64,000 bases of DNA from NCBI GenBank assembly GCA_910589415.1, contig OU342632.1:15379507-15443506 (forward strand). Reading direction: 5' to 3'. Below, in pieces: positions 12,781-24,700 of the stretch. This DNA is from Malachius bipustulatus (Eukaryota; Arthropoda; Insecta; Coleoptera; Melyridae). A model generated the notes under the pieces. The model had not been told where the DNA came from. It saw only the letters and a program-made list of their open reading frames with translations, and made no database searches. Made by a program: the position numbers and the translations under genes. Positions within the stretch are counted from its first letter, which is position 1. Every line of letters begins with the position of its first letter.

Positions 12781-13137
12781 GTCTTCCTTTATTAAAGAGC
12801 TTTGAAATTGTGAATTCAAAAGGACTTCAATTGCTTTTGAGGGCTTTATAAACCCTTAAGACCTTTGAAAGCCCTCAAAAATAAATGCGTTCACAGTAAT
12901 TCCAAAAGCTCTCTTATAAAGGAGTTCAAGCCCAAAGCCACAAGCCTTCGTTTTGAAAAGGTTCAAGCCACGGAATTAGAGTTCCTAAAAGGGCGTGAAG
13001 CCCTCTTTAAAGTCACAATCCATCAAGCCCTACCAGCTTTGAAATAATGACCTCCTTTCGTATGTACCTGGTATTTAGGAACAGCCTGTGTAATAATTAG
13101 GTACAAAAATGAAAAATTAAACCAAATATATAATATA

Positions 13138-13208
13138 ATAAGCTATAATAAATAAATAAATAAAATAAAATAGAGAAAATAAATAAATAAAAAATAAATA
13201 AAGAAAAA
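13138..13208. repeat. AAATA/AAT low-complexity tract
   Basis: Runs of AATAAATAAATAAA and variants over about 70 bp; simple-sequence expansion. Confidence 0.6.
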
Positions 13209-14618
13209 GATGTGGTTTGTTAAAATGTGAGTAATATGTCGCCTTCATGGTGTTAGGGATAGAATTGCGCATCTAACAAGCTTAGCTTCTGATGCGCGAT
13301 TCTGTCTTTTGGCGCAATTCAATTCTTGTAGGTACCTATTTCTTGTTTGTTTTTGGAATTTTGTGTTACGTACCTATTGAAGAATATTTATTCATCATAA
13401 TCCGGGATAAGTTTTGAAGTACTTACAAAGAACTTATTCATATTTGTAATTATGTATTATCTAGATGACTTGAAATTTTATTCCATTATGATAATGAAGG
13501 CTCCAAATTATACCGAATTAAACGAAGCATGAGTAGTCTGTACAAGGTAAGTTAGTAAATACGAGTATGTCGTGTAATCTAAATCAGAAAACGATTATTA
13601 TCGGCTTCCATCCTTCATCATATAGTAGGTCGTTGGCACAGCTTCTTCTATGCATGGTCGGTCCGATACCCATATGATAAGTTCCCACTAATTATATGTG
13701 CTTACAAGATATTGTCTTCTTAGAATCTTGACCCATGTTCCATGGCTCAGATCCGCGAAACCGACCTGTTAGTGTATAATTTGAAGCAGAGCGTTTCCTT
13801 TTTTCCTGTTCTTCTCCTCGTTAAAATGTATGTTTTTCGCCTGATGAAGTTGATTGGACAATAATAATTCAAATTTCAAGGTCGCTCAATATTTTTAAGG
13901 AGGGAATGAATTTTTTTTTCATTATCATTAATCATTTATGTAAGAAAAAAATTAGTAGGTTTTTCCATAACTGCTGCATGATCACACCATTACAAAAATA
14001 TAATTAGTCCTCAATAACTGAAAATTTTGAAATGCTGAGTCTACGTGATTGTGTCTGTACCAATATTAAACAAATATTCAATTAAGTATAGGTACATAAG
14101 ATTTCCAAAAATTTAAATAGGACCTACCAAGGAACACCATATTGTGTTTTCTGGATAATTATGTATTTCGTTTTCTCTAGGCTCTGCGATAAACTATGGC
14201 AAATGATAGGTCACTTGATTTCAAATCAATTTTCTTAAATGCTTAAAAGATAATTTTTTCATATACATAACCTGAAGTTTCACAGGGGTAGGGACAGCGA
14301 TCTACCTAAAAACTACCCTCCCCTGGCGTCGAACTTAGATAAATGTACAATAATCATTAATACTTAACCTGTGTTTGAAAACACTGATTTTAACTCTTTA
14401 TTTAATATAAAATCAGATTTTTACGGCAGAAAACCAGATGTGCATTAATTGGATCAACCAATGGACTCTATGTAATTCTGTAAAATTGTAGAGCCGGTCT
14501 AGAGAAAAATGCTAATTTATACACGGTGTCCCTGAAATTTTATTTTTAGGCAATTTCATGAACTATTTATATTTTTTATTTGAACTATTTTTTTTTTCAG
14601 TGAAAAACTGAAGAAGTA

Positions 14619-15916
14619 GGGGAGAATGGGGTAAGTTGACGTAGCTAAGCACAAACTTGTCTCAATTAACAATAAACAAATATAATATATTGTTATATTT
14701 AAATATTTATTTTAATAAACATTGTGGTAATCAAAATAAAATGCGACAACGTGGAATAAACTATCATTCTAAAAAAAAAAAAAACATGGAAAAACTAAAC
14801 TTAAACAATTCTTCATCTTACCCCAAGAGTAGGACAAGTTGACGAACCTATTGGGGTATGTTGATGAATGAAATTATTAGGACTCTTCATTAGGTTCAAC
14901 TGCTACAAGATGCATGCCACCAGGACTTACAGCCATTTGTACTGCATTCAATCTTCCCCTGGGGGATCGGTGTATAAACTCCGACACCCAGGACAGACGA
15001 CGTTGTTAGAATTTGAACCATTCGAAGTTTCGTTTCTCCTACTTGCCACTTCCGGTTGTGTATTCTGCTTGGAAAAAACATTTGACTTTACATTATTAAT
15101 TTTCTCATGTTGCTTAGAAACAAGACCTTCTTGCGCCCTTTTTCCTCTAGCTCAATCTTTAGAGGAGTCGATATTATTATAGACGTTTTTTTTGTCGTTT
15201 ACTTGTAATTTCTCTAAGGTTAACCCAAATGCCTTATTACTTCAATCATTAATATACTTGGCAAACTCCATTTGCTCCTGGTCAGTAATTATGGCTCTTA
15301 ATCTCCCTCCAGAGACAGGTAACTCCTTATTGTCGTTATTCTTTTTTTATATATCTTCGCAGTATAGCTTCTGGAATATCGTAAATTATTATGTACTTTC
15401 CATGTTACAAGACATGCGTTCCTCTTCAACGGCATGCATTGCGGCAATTAAGCTATCTTCTGTCCAATTTCTTCTATCGGAGTTTCTTTTGGAATTTCTA
15501 CCCGGGGTAAGATGACGAATTCGTCAACTTACCCACGTCAACTTGCCCCTTGCCTAAATGTAACCCATCTTTTGTGGGCAAATATTGGCTCCCGGCTGAA
15601 GTCGGTTGTAATATCCAAATAACTAAAGCAGATGAATTAAATTAACTGCTGACAAATTATTGGTTGAAACTCACCATTAATTGCTGAGAAGTTCCCTATT
15701 TTCTATCACACAATTTTAGAACCACATGGACGTAAATAAACAATCTCCAGTAACGTTATTCCGCCATACAGGGGAGACATCTTATAGTGGAAATTTAAAA
15801 CTTGAAATATGTACAGGATCACAATGACATCAACACCTTACAGGCCTCTTTAACTGAATTTAAAATATTTTAACTTCGTCATCTTACCCACCTCGTCATC
15901 TTACCCCACTCTCCCC
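14619..15916 (-). mobile_element. Degenerate pogo-like (Tc1/mariner superfamily) DNA transposon
   Basis: The termini GGGGAGAATGGGGTAAGTTGAC and the mirrored GTCATCTTACCCCACTCTCCCC are both flanked by TA (14617-14618, 15917-15918). On the minus strand broken frames read a Cys-rich piece (CPGCRSLYTDPPGED, about 14930-15010, followed in another frame by CTNGCKSWWHASC). It resembles the zinc-knuckle-like C-terminus of insect pogo/CENP-B-type transposases. The catalytic core is deleted or unreadable, so the copy is dead. Subterminal repeats of the GTAAGTTGACG motif occur near 15510-15550. Confidence 0.7.
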
Positions 15917-16149
15917 TACAGCTTTTTTTTTCAAGATGGAGGTTCGAGCGCAAGAGATTTTGACTGGGAGTGTTAGTAGGTATGTTCAATGGGAAGCCGT
16001 GATAAACATGTAAAACCAAAATTCTGGTTTCTATCGATTAATGTTTTTATTTGTCAAAATTTGGTTATTTTAGTGGACTATTTGTATTATTGTAAATAAA
16101 TAAATCATTTTGTGTAGGTTTCAATAAGTCGTCAGTAGTAAGTAGCTAT

Positions 16150-17660
16150 CCATCCAATATTTCAAAACATTTCAAAGCCGACTAGGTCCTGGGATTTTTA
16201 TAAGTCAACTTTTGGTTTCTTATGGCCGTCATATTGTTTTTTCCACATCATCCTGTCTAAAAAATATCGAGGAATTGAGGAAACCAAAAATCTAGCTAAT
16301 TTAATAAATAAAACTTTTAAAATGATAATCTTCTTGTTTCGAAAAAAAATTCCCGGAATGACGTCATAGTCCAGTCAAATAGTAGTACTTTTAAATTGCG
16401 TTAATTATAAGTTTAACGAAACTGTAACGGTAGGTAGGTAAGGAGCGCCACTAGAACACTCCAGCCGAGTTTTGCCCCTCGGATTGAAGGGGTGACTGCC
16501 ATCTTGAATTTAAGGGATGGAATTATGTATGTACCTCGGTAAATATCAGTTGTATGTAAAAAGTAATATTAGGTACAAAAATTGTTCAGGAGATATATCC
16601 AGAAACTTTTGTTTTGAACTTTCTTTTAAATTTCTTATATTTCAAAAGATATAAATTTTCAAAAATTAAATTTTTTTGGGAACGGAAACTTTTTTTTTAG
16701 ATTTTACAACAAAACGGTCAATCGGGAGGTGAAATAAGTTAGGGCAAAAGTTGTAGGTTGTGAGTTTTCCTACAAAAAACGTTCTTCAATTTTTTTTTGC
16801 ATGCTTAGAACAAATATATGTCGAGAGCGTCAAAACTCGACAAGAGCTAATATTTTGAAAAAAAAATTTAATCTATCCACATAACTAATTAATTCAAGTC
16901 ATAAGGGTTTACACTAAATACATGATTTTGAAATTTTCGGGTCGCTGATTAAGAACCCGATATCCGATTTTCAAAAACAAAATGCCGGCTCGAATATGGC
17001 GGACGTCTTTCATAAATTCATCACATTTAGACCGAGCTCATCATTAGAAAATTTTCCGATTCTTCTTAATCATCAACCCCGAAAACCCAAAAATCGTGTA
17101 CTATTTGGTGAAAACGGTATCACTTAAATTAATTATTATAGTTATGAGTAAAATTCGAAAATATTCAAAAATATTAGCGACTTTTAAGTTCGACTTTTAA
17201 GGTCGACTTTTGACGCTATATTCGTACCAAGCATGCCACAAAAATTTTAAAACATGTAGATTGTTGAGAAACTCAAAAGCTACAACTTTTGTCCATGCAT
17301 TTTTGACCGGTCCGTGTTTTGAACTTTTGAAATATAATTAGAAATTTCAAAAAAAGTTCGAAACAGAAGTTGCTGGATATATCCTCCTTAACAATTTTTG
17401 TAAGAGTACTTTTTTAAGTACAACCGATATTTACCGGGATACACAATTTCATCCCTTAAATTCAAGTGTACCTACCATTAAATTCAGTGGAAAATGTTTT
17501 CCTTTTTTTGGAGTAACATTTTCAAATTTTTTTTGTGATAGTTTTTTTGGTTTCCTTGGTTTTTTATACCGAACGACATAAAAAAACAATATGGCGGCTA
17601 TATAGAAAAACAAAAGTTGACTATAACCGTCGGTTTCAATTTTTATTTTTCAAATGAGCC
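16150..17660. repeat. 1.5-kb foldback, family with GGCCGCCATATTG arms (copy 1)
   Basis: Left-arm text such as GCCGACTAGGTCCTGGGATT at about 16178, and a stretch reading CAGGAGATATATCCAGAAAC near 16590, recurs in reverse complement around 17640 and 17375. The centre is near 17000. The outer arms share sequence with elements at 47.4 and 56.5 kb. No coding capacity is seen. Confidence 0.65.
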
Positions 17661-18273
17661 AGGTTTTGAAAGCTTATTTCACCTATTATAGGTCACCTAC
17701 AAAAAATAATTGTGTGATGGAATTTACTATTAAAATAAATAATGATAAAAACGAAATAGAGCTGACCCGAAAGAAATAAATAACAACTTTCTTTCTCAGA
17801 AAGTTATTTTTTCTTGCACGAACTTCAATATTTGCATACTTCTCCACGCTCTTACTTTATAAGCGGAAAACTTTACTTGAGCAGAAAGCTTCCAAGTTAT
17901 TGCACTCTGATCTAACTTACTAAACAAATGCAACGATGCTCTCCAAAACTGTCTGATTATGGCAATTTTTCTAACTTGGACATCGTAATGACATCCACCT
18001 GACCTGCTACAAGAAATAACACCGAAAAATAATTCGATGGTATCTGATGATATATTACGTATCTTTGTTCTTATTTCTTACCAGTATATTTTTCTTTATT
18101 TCTTTTTTTTTATTTCTCAAACTGAAGGATTAATTACTCCATTTGCATTACCAAGAAAACACTTTTTTTATTGTACGGCAAAGGATGTAATAGGAGTTAG
18201 TAATTAAGTTTGTGGTAATTGCAAGTCCATTAAAATCGGGCGATGGTTATCATAAAAAGTCCGCAACATGATT

Positions 18274-18531
18274 TTATTTCGGTACGCCTTGTCTGTAAAA
18301 ATGATCTCCTAAATGAGATGCAAACATACTTGGCAGAGGCGATAACCAGTCCAGTGAGTCTTCTTCGTCTTCAATATCTTCATTCTTCGGATCTTGGGGC
18401 ACTCTTGGCTCCACAGAGCGAGAGTGAAGATACTTAACGGCCTCACCTGTCCTCCAGCCGCGCTTTACGAAATCCTGTGATATACGGAATAATGGAAACT
18501 TAACTAATAATTGAACCATTAGAGCGACCAA
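18274..18531 (-). CDS. Small unidentified minus-strand ORF or terminal exon
   Basis: The frame looks more coding-like than its surroundings: an acidic stretch (NEDIEDEEDSLDWLSPLPS), mixed codons and no homopolymer bias. Read as an intact ORF it is 85 aa with a hydrophobic start (MVALMVQLLVKF). Alternatively, an acceptor-like atatcacag at about 18475 would make it the last exon of a minus-strand gene, starting at DFVKRGWRTG and ending RQGVPK-stop. I do not recognise the family. It lies about 100 bp upstream of, and divergent from, the signal-peptide exon at 18635. Confidence 0.3.
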   Translation of the reverse strand: MVALMVQLLVKFPLFRISQDFVKRGWRTGEAVKYLHSRSVEPRVPQDPKNEDIEDEEDSLDWLSPLPSMFASHLGDHFYRQGVPK

Positions 18532-18634
18532 TGAAGAAGAACATGTTCAGATGATGCATCTGCAATTATTTGTGGAATTAGAGAGAGTGTTTGGAGTTTG
18601 AGTTTGGTCTTGTTGATCATTTCATCTAATAAAT

Positions 18635-18740
18635 ATGTGTTACCTGAAGTTTGTTGGCGTAATTATTTATTTAATTTATTTAAGTGCCATTACCATTCAT
18701 GCTCTCACCATTGATAACCAACTAAAAGTAATTAAAAATG
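18635..18740 (+). CDS. PAN gene exon 1a: signal peptide
   Basis: ATG at 18635 opens a 35-residue exon with a strong signal peptide (hydrophobic core KFVGVIIYLIYLSAITIHA, probable cleavage after IHA), ending AATG|gtaaga in phase 1. Joining to 25451 gives G|AT, that is Asp-Cys-Tyr, the start of the PAN domain. It is too short for a simple ORF search and was found by looking for a phase-1 leader exon. Confidence 0.72.
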
Positions 18741-21700
18741 GTAAGAAAAATTTTATATACATTGCATGCACTCTAATACCTATCTAGCTACAATTAAGTT
18801 TTGTTTTTAATCAAAATAATGTATCATTTCATTTATCAGTGGATCATAATAATATTACCTATAATTTATTTATTTGGGCCAGTTAATTATTGATCTTAAC
18901 GATTTGATATAACGAAAAACTTTAATAATAATTATTATTATTGTCGAGACTAGATTTAAATACAAAAAGTGTTCCAAAAAGAGCAAGTTTGTTCTAAAGA
19001 AATTTGACCTTCTCAATTTTCAGGAACTGATTTTTTCGCTCTCAAATTAACTGAGCAAACAATTTATTACCGGGATGATTGATGAGTTATAAATTGCTTC
19101 TAAGTGCATAATTATTGTTAGATATAATTTAAATAATTATCTGAATACAGGATACAATACTTACGCTAAGATCGAGAATTTAATAGATCTGGTTTTGCAA
19201 GTTTACAGCTATTTGGACCATTGGAGATGCGCTGGAAGAATGTAGTACGATATTTAATTAATAGTTTGCAAAATTTTAAAGCTTGATTATTTGAACTAGT
19301 TATACTTTACGATGTCTCTGCTAAATAGAGAGTGGTTTCAATTTTGCATTCGTGATGCCCAAGGCATATTCGAGAACCATAACCAGGACATGTTAATTAA
19401 GTGCACCAAAACCGTGGCTCTTTTTTGGCTCTTTTGAAATTTTAAACATAATATTTAGGGATTCATATATGAAATAATTTTTTTATTATGTAGGTATTAC
19501 ATAGCGATATAGGTACAACTAAAAACTTCTCTATCATTATATTTGAATGATATTTTCCAACATGCCTACTTAGACAGGAGTTAATTATTTAAGCAGAAAG
19601 GGGGTGAATTTTGAATTCTTTTTTAGGGAGGTAATATTACTCACCAAAAGAAACAGTGTACGTACGTATAAATTAGATGCTAACAAATCGTCAAGACAAA
19701 AGCCTCAGCTTCTTAAAGTGGCTTTCATATGATTTATTTTATTCAAGTTCCCACGACTATGAAAGGAATTTTTGAGATTGATAAGATAAAATAAGATTTT
19801 CTTGCCTGTTATGCCTCAAGAAGATGCGATGCCATAATTTTACACAAAAAAAACCATTTGCATTTTTCTTAGGTAGGAATCTGAGAATTTAGACACTTTC
19901 ATTCTAGAATACATTATTTGACATTTATGAGTTTTACTTTTTTTAAACATCAGTTCAATCAGTGTTCTGCGAAATAGTATAAATACAAAAAAATAATGTC
20001 TAGCTCAGCAGGTGATTTTATCAGTCTAGATGATGCTTTATTATAGACTTAACATTTGCGAGTTTTGAAGTTTCACGTCATTTTATTAAAGGTGACTTTC
20101 AGTCAATGTCTTGAATTTTTTTTTGACGTACTTACCTTTGTATCTTTTTTATAACCAAGAAGGTTTTTGCTATGTTGGTTCAATTTTTTATGCTAGACGA
20201 AAAAGAGTTGTGTTACACGTTCAGAAAATGCATCAGGAGCCTTTGGCTATGAACTTCCCACGCTTCGCCTCGCTCGCCCGTGGATCTAATCGTTTTGGGC
20301 TTCTAGAGTTAATTTTCTTCACTAGTGCCACAATACAGGGTGTCCCGTAATTAGCGTGCAATACTGAAACAGCAGATTCTATTTTCTATTTTTCAAAAAT
20401 ATGAAAAAAGGGGAGCTCATGAAGATGGTTTTTATTCCGAACTCGTTCAAGATACAAAAGTGAAATTTTGGGAATTCATCAAACTTTTTATGGCCAATAA
20501 AATTTAATTACAATAATTTTAAAATTTCCATTAGGGGGGGTCAGATAGGTGAAGAGTGAGGTTAAAACCACCCTAACTTTTTTTTTACATACCTTGTGAC
20601 GGGATTTGATATCAGATTATGGAATGTTGAAGTTTTTTACACAAAAAAGGTCATCTTGTTTAATTTCGATAACATGCTCCGTTTTCGCTTAAAGTCGATT
20701 TGAAAATTACCTTACATGACATAAAAATTCATAATGAGACAGTACTAGAGAAAAATATTCAACGTAGCGTAGGCCATGGATCACGGGATGTAATAAGTGA
20801 CAGGTTGTTTGAAAATTGTATTTCACACTAATTAAGTAGAAGAAAAAGAAAATTTATTGAGTACTGTTTTGTAAAAATGGAACATTTCACAAACCAAGAG
20901 CTGGCTGACATGCACTTCATGTATGGATTCTGCAATGGTCGTGCTCTGGCGGCTGAGCTGCTGAGCATGAATACCGACGACGATTTCCAAACCGAAGAGC
21001 TCCCATACGTCAAATGTTCACCCGCATGCATCAACGTTTAACGGAAAATTGCAATTTTAGACGTGCTCGCGGTCAGTGGGACCTCATCATAGGAATCATG
21101 CAGTTCAAAATTTTTGGGCCGACGAAAATCCGGGATTAGTATGACGCAAAAGCTTCCAACGTAGATTTTCGGTGAATTTATGGGCTGAAATATGGGCATC
21201 AACTAATTGGTCCAATAGAACTATTGGAAGATGTTCCGTTGAATTTGGGAAACATGATGTCGTATCAGCATGATGGGGGGCTCCAGCTCATTATGCGCGA
21301 AATTCCAGACAATGGCTGAATCACAACTTTTCCGGTCGATGGATCGGTCATAACGGGTCCGTAGCTTTGCCAGCCCGATCTCCCGACTTACCTCTAGACT
21401 TTTATTTTTGGGGAATCTAAAAATGTAGCTGCCAATGAAATTAAAAAAAAACCGATTCCAAATTTTGAGAGCTTCTCGAGCTCTGAGTCGTCGGGCCCGA
21501 TTATGCGTTGGCCAAAATGGAAATCATTTTGAGCAGTTGCTCAAATAAAAAAATAAAATAAAAAACTGACCTGAAACTTTTTCTCTAGTTGTGTTTCATT
21601 ATAAATTTTTATGCCATGTAAGGTAATTTTCAAATCGATTTTAAGCGAAAACGGTGCATGTTATCGAAATTAAACAAGACGACCTTTTTTGTGCAAAAAA

Positions 21701-24700
21701 CTTCAACATTCCACAATCTGATATAAAATTCTGGCACAAGGTACGTACAAAAAAAATACTCACTCTTCACCTATCTGACCCCCCTAATGGAAATTTTAAA
21801 ATTGTTGTAATTACATTCTATTGGCCATAAAAAGTTTGATTCCCAAAATTTCACTTTTCTATCTTGAACGTGTTCGGAGATTATGAGCGTTTTAAGACCT
21901 AAACGACACGATACCGACACGACACAGGCAACTATCGGAGCATGCAAAAATGTATTATTGCAATAATTGCAATAATACATTTTTGCATGCTCCGATATAG
22001 TTGCCCGTGTCGTGTCGGTATCGTGTCGTTAGGTCTGAAAACGCTCATTAAATAAAAACCATCTTCATGGGCTCCCCTTTCGGGGGCTGTAGCCCCCTTA
22101 GGAAGCATATCTCGACCTATTTTTATGGGAATTTGTTTTCATATTTTTGAAAATAGAATCTGCTGTTTCAGTATTGCACACTAATTACGGGACACCCTGT
22201 ATACATACAATATTGGTTATCATCTTTTGGAGTATGGAAGGCTTTCTAATGTTTTTGGTAAGCACCCCTTGTGCTTATCATAGGCCCTCTTATTGGTTAC
22301 CCTAACCAGACACCCCATAAGAAGCACCAACGCTAAATACAAAGCGTACTTACCTGGGTCACAAAATTTACTGCGTACTTTTATTGATATAAAAGTCTGA
22401 CCTTGGGATAAAAATTTTCGAAAATAGTTGTTTCGATAATTATTATTATTACAAGTGGAATTTCATATTTCAGCCTTGTAAAAAAATTTACATGTGAAAT
22501 TCATAAAACATTTGTGTTATACTTATATACAGGATTATTGGTAACTGGGTATATTCCTTTGGTGATCTAATAAAACAAGAGGTAACAGGTAAGGAGTAAA
22601 TTAAGCATAGCATGCACTATACAAAACCAAATAGATTTTGAAATATTTCAATTTTCAATTTTTGTTAAAAAAATGTACTTACTTAATTAAAAAAAAATAT
22701 AGGTATTTGAACTTTTTGTATTTTTTTCTGGAATACTTGTCCAGCACTATGGTCTTCCGTTTGGAATAGAAAACGTATGGAAGTATTTTAATCATGTGAA
22801 AGTTTTAAAGAAAAACAAAAATTTGAAAAAAAAAAATAAAAAAAAAAACAAAAATAAAAAAAAAATTCAACAAAATATCTCAAATTTTTTCGAGTTTTGT
22901 ATAGTGCGTGTTAAGCTTCATTTACTCCTTACCTCTTGCTTTATCAGATCACCAAAGGAATGTATCCAGTTAACAATAACCCTGTATATTATGCAAGTAC
23001 CTTTTTTTAGGGATCTTTTTGTGCATAAATTAAAAAAGAACAGTGCTATTATGCAGGCGCTTATTTGATAGAAAATGTATAGCAGTTCTTGAGTTTTTGA
23101 AAACGTAAGAGGGAGGATGAATCAAAATAAATTTTCTTTCTCGAAAGATGTCACTCTATATGTCTAATTATATAAGGTACTATGATAAATTTCGCTCAAA
23201 TAGTCCAGAAAAAATAAACGAAAAATGCAGTCAATAATTATGCAATCAAAGCGGGAAAAACGGAATTTTGGGTGGTCGATGGTGAGTATAAATACAAAAA
23301 TGCGACCTCCTACCCTTTGTAAATAAGTCAACATTTTGGTTTTAATGGTAGTGTTTGTTTTTTGCAGAAAGATGCAAAACTCACTTTGAACAAAATATTA
23401 ACTCTTTTTTCTACAGGTTCATCCATAATTAACCCACCAGTTGTCTGGCCACCAGTGTTTAAGAAAACAAAATTCAGTCAAACAATGTTTGGTTTGGAGG
23501 GGTTTGAACACAACAATAACCCACTCCACCCCACCCCATTGCTAGGGGGTGGACGTATAACCTTGAAATTTTGAAAAGGAACTGTTATTTTTTATCGCGT
23601 ATTATAATTTTGCGTGAAACTATCAAACTATCAATGTTTGAAAAAAAAGTGTAAAATATCAAACTATTGCCTGAAACATTTTTTGAATCGATGCTTCTTC
23701 CACTCCCAAAAATTCAGATCAAAAAAGAGTGATCCTTTTTAATTAATTATTTTTTGTTTCATTGATTATTTTATTCATAAATTATTGAATTGTCACAGTT
23801 GTCAATAGATGTTTTGATGCTAGGATGAATGGTTTTGACAGCTGACTATTACAAACTGTTACAAACAGCTGTGACAAATCAATAAATTAATAATGAAATA
23901 CAAGTCATTAAAATAAAATTAATTAAATAACATCGATCACTCGATTTTGATCTGTATTTTTGAGGGTGAGAGAGACATCGGTTGAAAGAATGCTCCAGGG
24001 AATGGTTTGATATTGTTTGTGATCCGCGATAAAAAATGGCAGTTCCTCTTAAAAATTTGAAAGTAACCACTCCCTCGCGCTGTGGGGTGATTTTTGTGTC
24101 CAAACAATGTCTCCCTCCAAACCAAAAATGGTTGACTGATTTTTTCTTAACACTGGTGGTCAGAAATAATCAACTGAGGGATTAAAATGGATCATATTCT
24201 ACCATATATAGATATAGTAGAAATTCCCTCGAAATTGGTAGAGCTCACTTTTAGGGGCATATTCGCACTTATTTTTAGATTGCGAATCGTGGATTCTCGT
24301 TAATTTTTTAATTAACGCACCCCGCACCTCGCGACTCAATGACTTTTAATACGCTACCTACTGCGTAATAATCATTAGTTCGATTGATCAGTTATTATAA
24401 TGAAAATGTTCAAAATTTCAAGTGCTACAACTTTTGTTAAACATATTTTCAGATTAGATAGAAAAGGGGAGTTTATTCCAAAATTTGAAATTTTTCATCT
24501 CCCTTTGCCTCAATTAACTACCTTTTGTTATTAACTATGTAATGCAAATAGGTAGAGAACTTTCTTCTCTGTGAATTGTATTTGTATTTGTATTTGTATT
24601 TGTATTTGTATTATCATACCACACGGGGTATGAGGTCGAATTTTTTGATTTAGACTCACCATCGACCATACAAGATTCCGTTTATTCCTCTTTGATTTAT

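Larger units (their letters stand above)
20336..22199 (+). mobile_element. Degenerate mariner-like transposon with DUF4817-type transposase
   Basis: Ends CAGGGTGTCCCGTAATTAGC and mirror are flanked by TA (20334-20335, 22200-22201); inverted arms extend several hundred bp. From 20877 the + strand reads MEHFTNQELADMHFMYGFCN, the helix-turn-helix (DUF4817) start of a common insect transposase. It is followed by a frameshift near 20970 and a gapped catalytic region with pieces such as LLEDVPL, MSYQHDGG and SPDL. Multiple stops and frameshifts make it a pseudogene. A separate palindrome has inserted in its right arm. Confidence 0.8.

Noticed and set aside
22796..23068. Lys/Asn-rich 90-residue ORF
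   Set aside because: It starts on a GTG in an A-rich tract at the centre of a foldback MITE.
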